From Adenophora triphylla var. japonica (Eukaryota; Streptophyta; Magnoliopsida; Asterales; Campanulaceae), in the NCBI GenBank assembly GCA_022495995.1, contig JAFEMH010004887.1, positions 123,612 through 187,611 on the forward strand: a stretch of DNA of 64,000 bases. Direction: 5' to 3'. The notes under the pieces were generated by a model. That model was not told where the DNA came from. It saw only the letters and a list, made by a program, of their open reading frames with translations, and searched no databases. Of this stretch, positions 11,124-21,336 are shown in pieces. The stretch's first letter is position 1, and every line of letters begins with the position of its first letter. A program made the translations under genes and the position numbers.

Positions 11124-11890
11124 ATCAAGTAATTGATTGCTTTTTAGATGAAATTTAGAAATAAAAAAGAAGTGAAATTCTAACTTATTTATACTGATAA
11201 AATGGAGTTAACTATTGAATCCGTGTGGTATCAGTTGAAATTTGGCACTACTGCTTATGGACATGTGTCCATGGAACAGTACTAGTTGGGATAACTATTG
11301 AATCCGTGTTTGTTTTTTTATTACTCAACTTGGAACACCTGTCCTAGTGCATGCATTTGAATTTGGCACTACTGCTTATAGACATGTGTCCATGGAGCAG
11401 CTTAGTTTATGTAACCAAAAAAACATAAATTAATGGTCAAGGCTAGGAAGAGGTGTTTTCACTTTTGATAAGAACAGGCAAACGTAAATACATAACCAGG
11501 CATATCAGTGGATAAGAACAGGCAACCAACTTTTATGTGTAGCCAATGCCCCCAGTCAAACAGGTAGTCTAGAATTCATGACCAGGCAACATTTTTAAAA
11601 AGGAACAGGCAACAAAAAACTGAGAACAGGCAATGTATAAAACAAATAATAAGCAAAGGCAACATCCAAAGCCATGGCCAGACAATCATTACAAATATAA
11701 CAGGCAACAAAATAAAAATGGGAAGGCATAAATTCAAATCAGAGTTAAATCAAATGTACATTTGGTGTTTTAGAACCAAACTCATCAGTGATTAAAACAA
11801 TGACTTTTTTCTTTCAAACTTTGTTTTTGGTTTTTTTTTTCTTCCTTTAGAAATTGCACGAATTGGGTCTATGACGGCAGGTGCACTTGT

Positions 11891-12865
11891 ATTTCAAAAC
11901 AGGCAATCTAAAATTCATGAGCATACATAATATTTTGAACAAACAGGCATTATAATATGAAAAAGAATGCACACTACAAGAAAAAATTAATAGAAAAACA
12001 AATGAATAACCAGGCAATAAAATATTAAACAACAGGCATAATATAAAGGAAGGAGAAGCCTCAATTTCCAAAACCTTATTATCAACACCTCCATCACCTT
12101 ATGGATCACCACTACATTTGCTAATAGGGTGAACATTTTCCAACATGATCAACTGCCCCCACATAATTTTTGACTCATTACTAACCCTTAATTTCAGTTT
12201 CTCAACAGTCCAATGTTTAATCAACGGCAACTTAATAGGTTCTACATCACCTTGGAATGGAATTCTATGCAGGTACGCTATAACCAATAGAAGTGTACAA
12301 CCGCTGCAAGACTTTGCTTTACTCAGACTCTTATATCTTGTCACACCATCACATAACTTGTCAAGAACATATTTACACCAATCATACTTTCTAATTTGAT
12401 TCACATCTTCAACCACGCCCAACAGACATATCAATTGCCGTTGTTACAACAGGACCAAGGACAGTAGCAACAGCAAACAGCACAACAACTGCTTCATACG
12501 TTCCATATACGATTAGCAGTAAAACCATCCTTTACACGTCCAAAAGTTAGAATATAACGCTCCTTCAACACAGAATCTGAAACTGAAGACTTCCTAAAGA
12601 CATCAATCTTTGAACCCATAGGAAGACAAAGTATATCATACACATCTTTGATTGTAATACAATACTTGTTCTTTTTAATTCTTTGTATACGGCTAACAGG
12701 CTCAAATCTATCAACAACCCCAGATTTTGATGATTTCTCCTTTCTACCAACATTAATTTCAACATCATCACTTTTGCGCTTACTAGAATCTGCGTAAAAC
12801 ATAAAATTATAAAACAACAGACATGAAAATAGTACTGAACAGGCATAAATTTATAAAACAGCTGG
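11891..12865 (-). pseudogene. Third, partly deleted copy of the Ulp1-associated gene
   Basis: From 11891 the sequence repeats 9326 to about 10500 in the same orientation. Internal pieces are missing, for example the acidic linker near 12055, about 60 bp near 12490 and the SIGFGG segment near 12717. The minus strand still reads DSSKRKSDDVEINVGRKEKS, DRFEPVSRIQRIKKNKYCIT and LPLIKHWTVEKLKLRVS. It probably represents the original gene position, since the candidate first exon at 13732-13768 lies upstream of it. Confidence 0.6.
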
Positions 12866-12899
12866 CATGAAAATTCTAATAAACAGACATAAATTATAA

Positions 12900-13560
12900 A
12901 AGAACAGGTGGTCGTCAATTTGGCTTTTGAAAGGCAGGACAAGACAGAGAAGGCATACCTTACAAAGCAAACACAGGCACTAGAATTTAGCAGGCGTATA
13001 ACAAAATACGAATCAGATAGTGCAATGAGATGGCAAGGCCACACCAAATTTAGAGCCAAAGGAGTAAAAATCAATGGATGAGCAATCACAAAAAAACAAA
13101 AAAAAAATAATAATGGTGACAGGCATATCACACTAGGAACAGACAAATCCAATGGATGAGCAGGCACAAAAAAACAGGTGGTCGTCAATTTGGCCTTTGC
13201 AAGGCAGGACAAGGCAGAGAAGGCATACCTTAAAAATAAAACATGCAATATAGTACAATTTAGCAGGCATATATTAAGCATCGAATAAGATAGTATAATG
13301 TAATGGCAAGGCAGAGAAGGCATACCTTAAAAATAAAACATGCAATATAGTACAATTTAGCAGGCATATATTAAGCATCGAATAAGATAGTATAATGTAA
13401 TGGCAAGGCCACATCAAACATAAAATTATAAAACAGCAGGCATGAAAATACTAATGAACGGGCATAAATTTATAAAACAGCAGGCATGAAAATACTAATG
13501 ACCAGGCATAAATTTATAAAACAGCAGGCATGAAATTATAAAAGAACAGGTGGTAGTCAT
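12900..13560. repeat. Inverted relatives of the 234-bp repeat, right end
   Basis: The block has repeated AAGGCAGGACAAGGCAGAG and GAGAAGGCATACCTTA stretches, the reverse complement of the left array (1211-2135). Within it a segment of about 97 bp is tandemly duplicated almost exactly (13212-13308 and 13309-13410). CAGGCA motifs are dense. It probably forms the first intron of the minus-strand gene that starts at 13768. Confidence 0.65.
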
Positions 13561-13731
13561 TATAAGACAGAGAAGGCCACACCAAAATGAACACATTAGT
13601 ATTTTCATATTCTGAAATGAACACATTCGAACTCAAAAAAAATACACAATCGAACTCAAAAAAATACAAAATCGAACTCAAAAATCTCGAAACCTATGTT
13701 TAAAAATAAGCATTTGAACTGATAAATTTAC

Positions 13732-13768
13732 CATCGTGCCGTCGTTTGCTACGAATTTCTCCACTCAT
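13732..13768 (-). CDS. Candidate short first exon of the minus-strand element gene
   Basis: ATG at 13768 reads MSGEIRSKRRHD into a donor (GATG|GTAAAT, GT at 13731-13730). The CAGGCA-rich block follows as a plausible intron, and the next coding block (SSKRKSDDVEIN) starts near 12795. Such a short basic first exon would fit a nuclear protein. Without transcripts this remains a proposal. Confidence 0.3.
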
Positions 13769-14107
13769 GGCTTCAAACTGATGCTAGAATTTGAAATATG
13801 ATAAAATTTTAGGGAATTTGAACACGAAATGATGAAAACTGAAAATAATTGAATGAACGGAAATGGCGTTGATAATCTAGACCGGAAAATGGCGTCTCAC
13901 ATTATTTACAAGTTTGCTGCCGCCCGGTCTAAAAAACATGTTCGGTCTAAAAGCAGGTTCTACGCTGGACTAGCGTAGAACTTGTTCTACCCAAGATTTT
14001 GTGCTCTCAAATACTTAGTAATTGACACTCTTTTCAACCGCCCTTCTAAATATATTTTTTAGGACACTTTAACTTCTACCCGTGCCAATTATTGTGATAT
14101 TCTCTCA

Positions 14108-14867
14108 AAATTTCACGGCACAAATATTCCCGCTATGATTCCCTCCAGGATTTTAGAGCGGAGCATTTGAATTTGAGAGTTTCACAGAAACTCTTTCGCC
14201 GTGAAACTCTCTCGCGCTTTCTGTCTGCTAGGTCGGTTCGACGGCGATTGATTCTCTCGCATACGATCTCGGTTCGATGGCTTTGGGGATTCCCAAAGGT
14301 AAGCATCTCTCTCACGCCCACTTCATGAATCTCACGCCCACTCCATCCATGCTAGGTCTTCGATTCTCTCGGTTGGTCTGCTAGGTCTTCGTCTCTCTCT
14401 TCGTTCGATCTCTTTGCTACTGCTGGTTGGGAATCCTTTGGTAAGCATCTCACTCAATCTCTCACTTTCTATATCTCTCCTTCTATGATTTGAGTCCTGT
14501 TTGCCCAATTGTGCCCTAATTTTTTACAAATTGCTGATTTTCTCAAGTGTCTGTACAAAGAACCTGGTTGATCAAAAGCTGGGTTCATCACCATTTCTGT
14601 GTTAGTTAATTATCAAATTTTGAATTGTATAAGTTGTGCAGCTTATTATCAGGTTCGCCATTTTGTTAATTTTTATAGTTTTGGTAATTGGGTTGACTCC
14701 CAATTGTTGCTGTTTGTACTACTAATTATGAGATGTACTTCAATATTATTCTACAAAGTAGTCAAACTAACTTTGAGAACTCATATTGGAAAGGTGTCAA
14801 CTTGCATAATTGAAATTTTTTAATGCCCCTATCATGCATGAAAGTAAAACTTGCCAATATGTATTTT
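14108..14867 (+). other. Leader-like region ahead of the HSP90-7-type exons
   Basis: The region is rich in CTCTC and has two GGTAAGCATCTC donors (about 14298 and 14440), consistent with 5' UTR exons. An ATG at 14278 reads MALGIPK into the first donor, but no ER signal peptide like that of GRP94 proteins is seen, so the expected first coding exon is missing or replaced. Confidence 0.3.
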
Positions 14868-17613
14868 AGGTCGGAAGTTACAGGCGAATGCAGAAGATTC
14901 GGATGAATTGGTAGATCCACCAAAGATTGAAGATAAGATCGGGGCAGTCCCACATGGACTATCCACTGATTCTGATGTGCAAAGAGGTTTGGGAAATTTG
15001 GATTATTTACTTCAACAGTTACTATAGTCTCTGTGAATGTCCTTAAGAGTGATTTTCCTTGTAATTCATGGAAGCTGAATCGATCTCAAGGAAAACACTC
15101 CGGAGTAAAGCAGAGAAGTTTGAGTTCCAGGCTGAGGTGTCTCGGCTCATGGACATCATTATCAACTCTCTTTACAGTAACAAGGATATTTTCCTGAGGG
15201 AGTTGATCTCCAATGCTTCTGATGTAAGTTTTTTAAATTTTGGGTATAATTATCTTGAAGGTGATATTCAAATTATACTAATTTCCAATTGAACCTTGAT
15301 TTCAATTCAGGCATTGGACAAAATTAGATTCCTCTCTCTCACTGATAAACAGGTTTTAGGTGAAGGTGATGATGCCAAGCTTGAAATCCAGGTATGTATC
15401 TGGTCTTCTTACTTTCAATTACAGCTTAATATTATCATTAGTATTTCTTTGGAGCTCAGTGGTTTTGAAGCGGCTTGTAATCTGATAAAATGCAGATTAA
15501 ATTAGACAAGGAAAAGAAAATCCTTTCCATTTGTGATAGAGGTATCGGTATGACCAAGGAGGATCTCATTATGAACTTGGGAACCATAGCAAAGTCAGGA
15601 ACTTCAGGTATGGTGAAGGGCGTAGCGAGTTAACAGTTGGAACCTACTCTCATTCATATTGGATAATGTGATAAATGTGTCTTCTTGAATCTTTTCTCCA
15701 TGCAGCTTTTGTTGAGAAAATGCAGACAAGTGGTGATCTAAATCTTATTGGGCAGTTTGGTGTTGGGTTTTACTCGGTGTTATCTTGTGGCAGACTATGT
15801 CGAAGTTATTAGCAAACACAATGTGGACAAACAGTAAGACTAAGACTTCTAGAACTATGTGGTTTTGTGATAGCCTTAATTTTAATCTTCCACTGTGTCT
15901 TTTTGATCTTCTGATATTTTCTTTAATTTATTTGCATTTGGGTTGTAGGTACGTATGGGAGTCAAAGGCTGATGGAGCATTTGCAATTTCTGAGGATGAG
16001 TGGAATGAACCACTTGGGCCTGGAACTGAAACAAGGTTGCATCTCAGAGAAGAAGCTGGGGAATACTTGCCTTGGAGGAGTCCAAGCTAAAGGTACATGG
16101 CCAGTGTAACTTTTCTCAGTTGCTTAATTGTTGGGTACTTTGGCCCATATGATTATTCTTAGTTTTTTATTTGGTCATTGGCAACAAATGCTGCATTACA
16201 AGTGTGAAGGGTATTGGCAGTTGTGGATTCTGAAAGTGGTTGAGCTCTTTTATTGAAATTCCTCAAGCTCTAATCACAAGTTCCCTGAAGCAAGTAATTG
16301 AGAAATTAATTCGTCAAGATTTAAAGTAAGGATAATTTGTTGGAACAATTGTTAACTGATGAAAATAGTTTTAAGACACTTTAATATTTCTCATCACAGA
16401 CATACATCATATAAGTTTCAGTGAAAGATTGAGATTAAATGTTGGACTGTTCCCAAAGCTATTGTATCTCTGTAATTCATGGTTGGGGCTTCAAATTTTA
16501 TTTCTTGTTAGAATTAAACTGTTGATGTGATGGTGCATGACTGTGATCCATAAGCCACTCAATCTCTTGGTTACATTAAGTACCCTCTATGAGTTCTCCA
16601 GACATCTTTATGCAATGAATGATTTCATTTTTTGAAAAAAAAAAAAAGGTTATTGTATTGAGTAGAATCCAATGTAGTTACTAAGGTTACTGCTTTATGC
16701 CTTAAATCTAAGCAAAATACTATATGATTACTTGTCAAAAGTATGACATGTTTGACTATTAAAGATCAAAGTCGAATGATGTTTTGTAGAATATAGATAA
16801 AATGAGTTACAGTGTTTGGTTGATTAGCTTCTCCTTTTTGTTGTTTCAAAGTTGAGCAAAAATGATAATAATTCGATCAATAAATGAAAGTTTCAGCGCA
16901 TATTATTTTGCGCTGCCACCGGTGATGGATTGGCTGTATACTCGCCCCTACTTTTTTTTTCTTCATCTTTTTTCTATTTTTTTCTTTCCAAATATTAGTG
17001 TGGTTCATGGATCTCTGGATTTTGATTGTTCGTTATTTTACATCTTTGTAGGAGTTGGTGAAGAAGTATTCTGAATTCATCAACTTCCCCATATACCTTT
17101 GGGCAACCAAAGAAACTGAGGTGGAGGTGCCTGCTGACGAAGATGACTCTGGTGACACGGAAGAAACACGTAAGCACAGTTTATCTGCTCAGATATCTTT
17201 ATTGCTCTGGCTTAGAAGCTCTGTTACTACTTTGCTTCTATTGCACTATGAATTTTGATAGTACCTTTATTATTGTTTCTTCTGTTTTTAATTGAAACTT
17301 GTTTACAATCCTGCCAACAGCGGAATCCACCGAAGGTGAAGATGAAGATACTGAGAAAGAGGAAGAAGAGAAAAAACCAAAAACCAAAACTGTAACGGAG
17401 ACAACAACGGAACGCTTGAATGATGCCAAAGCTATATGGCTGAGAAGTCCAAAGGAGGTGACAGAGGAAGAATACACGAAATTCTATCACTCTCTTGCCA
17501 AGGTGAACTATCATCTCTTCCACTGACTGGTCGAACAATCTATCAGAGATATATTCATTTTGCTGAACATGCATGTTCTATTGCAGGATTTTGGTGACGA
17601 GAAACCCATGGCA
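14868..17613 (+). pseudogene. ER-type HSP90 (GRP94/HSP90-7 family), 5' half, broken
   Basis: Exon-by-exon similarity to plant endoplasmin: GRKLQANAEDSDELVDPPKI (14868-14986), [20 protein letters not shown] with [10 protein letters not shown] (15069-15221), ALDKIRFLSL (15311-15391), [16 protein letters not shown] (15496-15608), FGVGFYSV (15705-15830), YVWESKADGAFAIS (15949-16092), KKYSEFINFPIYLW (17052-17168) and [20 protein letters not shown] (17321-17503), ending at DFGDEKPMAWS (about 17613). These cover the N-terminal ATPase domain and part of the charged linker. Damage: the acceptor before 15069 reads ATG instead of AG, one extra T follows TACTCGGTG in exon 15705, and 5 bp are inserted near 16063. 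After 17613 the sequence switches to an unrelated gene. The signal peptide is missing. Confidence 0.85.
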
Positions 17614-17924
17614 TGGAGTCCTCTATCTGGTCGTCCTCTTCTTCTTCTTCCCAAAATGCAATCATTAAGTTAACCCAATAAAATTCTGGATCTGAATCTC
17701 TATCAGGAGGTGGTTTCTGTATTGATGATGGCGTGAGAGAATTTCTTGAAATCGTATCTGGGTTTGTGGTTTGGAGTGAGATGGGATCGAGCAGCAGCAA
17801 ATTAAATGCTGCATCGTCGGAGTCTGGTCATCGGAGGAGTCATTCTAGGGGTAACAAGGTTTTCCAATCTTCTTGTATCGGTAACTCTTCTAGATCTCCC
17901 GGCGGTGATTCTGACAACGAACAG
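17614..17924 (+). pseudogene. Captured 5' UTR and first exon of an unrelated gene
   Basis: HSP90 similarity stops at 17613 and a leader-like stretch follows. ATG at 17781 opens a 48-codon exon (MGSSSSKLNAASSESGHRRS..., Ser/Arg-rich) that ends cleanly at GAACAG|GTATTT (GT at 17925). MGSSSSK fits an N-myristoylation signal. I do not recognise the gene. A possible later piece lies near 18536-18600. It sits exactly where the middle exons of the HSP90 gene should be. Confidence 0.5.
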
Positions 17925-18220
17925 GTATTTTTTATAAAATTGCTGTGTTTCTCCCATTTATTTCGCATTAAAAATCTGCATCTATAATTGATACTGGACC
18001 AAAACCCATGTTGGGAGACCTTTTTGATTTTGAAGAATGAATTATATGAATTGCATTGACTTTGAGTAAATTATAGCTAAAATGTACGCGATTATGGTTT
18101 GGGTTGCAGTTTCTGCACACTTAATTGATACTGGGAAAAACCCACGTTGGGTTGGATTAGTTTCTGACTGAATGAGTGAAAGTGTGAATTATCTGGCAAT
18201 ATTTTGTTGTTGCCTTAATG

Positions 18221-18467
18221 TCAGAGTTGTTAACACACATTAGTGGCCATATCGTCAAAAAGCTGAAGTGATACGTTGGATTTTGGCTATTAGATACAGT
18301 TAGTAGTGGTAACAATTGAGATCCTTTCGATATCCATCAGTTCCCTATATGGTCAGAGTTGTTAACACACATTAGTGGCCATATCGTCAAAAAGCTGAAG
18401 TGATACGTTGGATTTTGGCTATTAGATACAGTTAGTAGTGGTAACAATTGAGATCCTTTCAATATCC
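18221..18467. repeat. Tandem duplication, 132-bp period
   Basis: About 115 bp starting TCAGAGTTGTTAACACACAT at 18221 are repeated almost exactly from 18353, with a short intervening tail. The duplication is intronic within the captured gene fragment. Confidence 0.85.
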
Positions 18468-18609
18468 CTATCTGAAATAAACTGCTCGTCCATTAAATTG
18501 ATATTGGCTTTCACCTTTCAAGTTACTGGCCATCAGGCGAAAGAAAATGGTAGGGAAATTCATGATGAAGAAGAGATTAAATCAGATCCAGTGATAGAAC
18601 ATTAAGTTT

Positions 18610-19328
18610 CTTGATGAATCTAACGACAAGGACAAGTAATGTATTACTAGCTGACATTAAGTTTCTTGCTCGTTCCCCTTGAATATTCGTTTATTGATGA
18701 TGAATTTCCATGCTGCAGAGGTAGAAGAATCAAGTAAGACTAATGAGAAGAAAGGCCAATATGCAAAGTTTTGGAATGAATTTGGCAAGTCTATTATTAA
18801 ACTAGGTGTTATTGAAGATGCTGCCAATAGGAACCGATTGGCAAAGCTTCTTAGATTTGAGAGGTATCTTAATTGCTCTATGCCGCCATTGTATTCAGTT
18901 ACTTTTCTTGCTTAGAAGTAACTTCTTATTAAATGTTTCCTCTCCATATATTGATTTTTATTTGATTTTGACCTTTACAGCACAAAGTCGAGGGCGAGCC
19001 TAGGCGCAACGGTTAAGTTGCTCCTTTGGTGACCATAAGGTCACGGGTTCGAACCTTGGCGAACAGCCTCTTGGCAATTGTTAGGGAAAGGCTCTAGCAA
19101 ATTGTTCCCTCTCCCAACCCCCGCAAGGCGGGGGAGCACTTGGCGCACCGGGGTTTGAAAAAAAAAAAACAAACAGCACAAAGTCGGATGGCAAACTAAT
19201 TTCACCAGATCAGTACATCTCAAGAATGAAAAGTGGGCAGAAGGATATCTTTTACATTACAGGAACTTCAAAGGAACAGTTAGAGAAATCTCCATTCCTG
19301 GAGAGGCTTTCAAAGAAAAACTATGAGG
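18610..19328 (+). pseudogene. ER-type HSP90, 3' exons, interrupted by a SINE
   Basis: LDESNDKDK (18613-18636) and then exon 18718-18864 (KKGQYAKFWNEFGKSIIKLG through NRLAKLLRFE) match the middle/C-terminal region of endoplasmin. The next exon starts at 18981, right after TTTACAG, but is split after 10 bp by a SINE and resumes at 19187 (DQYISRMKSGQKDIFYITGT...EKSPFLERLSKKNYE) to a donor at 19329. The exons between AWS and DESNDKDK, including the main client-binding middle domain, are missing. The remaining C-terminal dimerisation domain and ER-retention signal are absent. Confidence 0.85.
18991..19172 (+). mobile_element. tRNA-derived SINE
   Basis: A 182-bp element with an A-box-like stretch (TAGGCGCAACGGTTAAG, about 19000) and a perfect B box GGTTCGAACC (19046-19055) ends in an A-rich tail. 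It is flanked by a perfect 14-bp target duplication, ACAGCACAAAGTCG (18977-18990 and 19173-19186). It lies 10 bp inside an HSP90-type exon. Confidence 0.92.
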
Positions 19329-19639
19329 TAGGGTTAGTTCTGGCTAAGCGTTTTCCACAATCCACAAATCTTTGGGCTTCTCGGAGTTTCCAAATTTGTA
19401 TCGGGCTATGCTTTTGAAGAGGACATATGTAGATATATGTTTATGGTTTGAGTTACTTGACATGACTTTGTATGAGTATTTTTAAGATAGTTAAATGAAA
19501 GTGTTTTTATTTTAATAATTGTGCATATGGTGATGCCTAGATTGATTACAATATAATATTTTATGCCGTATTCTTATATGTGTTTGTGTAAATTGCAAAA
19601 ATATGAATGGTGGGTTGGATCCAATATAAAAACAATATC

Positions 19640-20111
19640 ATATAATCAAAGTTTGTCAAATGTATTTGGGAAGGCAAAAACAAAATTGTGTCTGGTATTT
19701 GGGAGGGACAAAACCGTCCCAAATAGTTTTTGGAAGGGCAAATGTAGTCGTGCCAAATGTATTTCGAGAGACAATCAAACTGTGTCAAATGTATTTGGGA
19801 CGGTGGACAAAAGTGTGACAAATATATTTGGAAGGGCAAACAAAATCGTCCCAGATACGTTTTTGGGACGGGTCACTAAAAACCGTCCCAAATACCCGTA
19901 AATAAGACAGACATGCTCAGCCGTCACCATTTTCGTGCCAAATACTTTTTGGGACGGTTTTGGGTTGTCACAAATGTATTTGACACCCTTGTATTTGTAT
20001 TTGGGAGGGAGCCAAAACCGTCCCAAGGCTGTCCCAAATACTTTTTGGGACGGTTTTGATGGTATTTGGGACGATTTTTGGCCTTCACAAATATCTCTTT
20101 TTCTTGTAGTG
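19640..20111. mobile_element. CACTA-type right end with subterminal repeats
   Basis: The region is filled with repeats in both orientations of the core TTTGGGACGG / CCGTCCCAAAT and ends CTCTTTTTCTTGTAGTG (20095-20111), the classic CACTA terminus. The next three bases are ATG. No matching left end with the same subterminal repeats is present; the nearest CACTACAAGAAAAAGAG is at 603, also preceded by ATG. Confidence 0.7.
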
Positions 20112-21336
20112 ATGCTTTTTTTAAACCCTAAACATCATAAAAGATTAAAGCTTTTATCATGCTTTTGCAAGTTTCATGCAGGAAAAGTTTATAAACACTG
20201 CTCAAGATTTATAATCTTATCAAGTATTGATGTGATTACGAAAAATGGATTTGGGCCTGAAACAGTAAAGTAGGCCCAACCTGGCTAAATGGGCCAAATA
20301 TGTATAGTATGTGTATTTAGGTAGGCCCAAAATAGTGAGGCGACAAGTATAGTGGCGACATTTGAAGGCCGGCGCGTGAGAGTATGGATTAAGCGGGAAG
20401 TACTCCTTGATTGTTAGTGGCATGTACGGATATGATCAACAGACGAGAATGACGTCTATGTTGTGGATAGGATTGGCGGCAATATGAGGATTGCCGCCAC
20501 TTCCTTGATTTTAGCTTGGCGACAAGCGTGACTGATGATGTGGAATGATACGATTGGACTGCCACGTGTGTACCCCGCTATAACCATCATTTGTAAATAA
20601 ATTGACATGGTGAACACTGTATAACCGTCAAATATGGAGTGATGTGACAAGGTGAATAGTGCATCTCCACTAACTTTGGGGTGGTTGACACCTTGCTTTG
20701 ATGATTGACAAGTGTCCCACCGTGTGCAAGGCACATGGTGCATGGGAGTATATAAGCAACTGGGAAAAATATTGTTGGTACGTTCTCTCACTACTCTCTA
20801 AGCTCGCTCTCTAGAACACTCCATTGTTATCTTGTTTGTGACCTGTAATCTTACTCTCACGCCGGAGGGGTTACGCCGGAGCCACCCCGACCTAGTTTAC
20901 GTTTGTGCTTGTGTGTAGGAGACCATTCGAAGAAGCAGCCGGAGTATCTATTGTTCCTGTTCATATCTGTTCCTGTGCAACCAGTTTAGCTTGGTAGCAT
21001 CATTTGGTTCCGTTGTCGGGACTGTGATTTTTTCTTCTTTGCATGGTCTGTTGAAGTTGTGGTAGAGTTTTGGTTCATTTGAAGTCATTTGATGTTCTTA
21101 TTCTTGTTCAGAAACCCAGAAACCCTCCTGTCAGTGTCTGTCAGTTTTGTTTCTGTTGTGTAAGCTTTGTTTGGTCCGTTGAAGTTGGTTGTGGATTGTC
21201 AGTTTGTTTAAGGTTGTTACTGTGCGTGTTCTTGTTGGGAAGCCCATAAACCTTGTTCGTTTGTTGTCTGTGATGTTGGTGTTTGTATAAGCTTTACTCT
21301 GTTGGTAGATCTGTTGTAAACCCAGAGTAGTGAGAA

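Larger units (their letters stand above)
4411..11890. repeat. Giant inverted repeat (arms about 3.7 kb)
   Basis: Left arm 4411-8112 is repeated in inverted orientation at 8199-11890, separated by 86 bp. Matching landmarks include the transposase 3' end (4411-4555 vs 11744-11890), the twin CCATGGACACATGTCC repeats (4897-5054 vs about 11220-11395), the MSTSRP exon (5170 vs 11123), the Ulp1 C-terminal fragment, and the long Ulp1-associated reading frame. The arms are clearly homologous but carry scattered indels and substitutions, so the palindrome is not brand new. Confidence 0.9.
603..14107. mobile_element. Large DNA transposon with FAR1-type transposase and Ulp1-type genes
   Basis: The left end starts CACTACAAGAAAAAGAG (603). 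The two ends share, in inverted orientation, an ATTATTGGCAC-like stretch and a perfect hairpin GTTCTACGCTAG/CTAGCGTAGAAC (727-752 left, 13957-13981 right), about 125 bp from each edge. Inside are a FAR1-like transposase pseudogene (+) and several copies of a Ulp1-associated gene. FAR1-like proteins with MULE transposase and SWIM domains, and companion Ulp1 proteases, are known from plant Mutator-like elements, whereas CACTACAAGAAAA is typical of CACTA ends, so classification is unsettled. The right terminal 25-30 bp do not match the left and appear lost or replaced. An alternative right end at 20111 is discussed in the findings. Confidence 0.5.
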
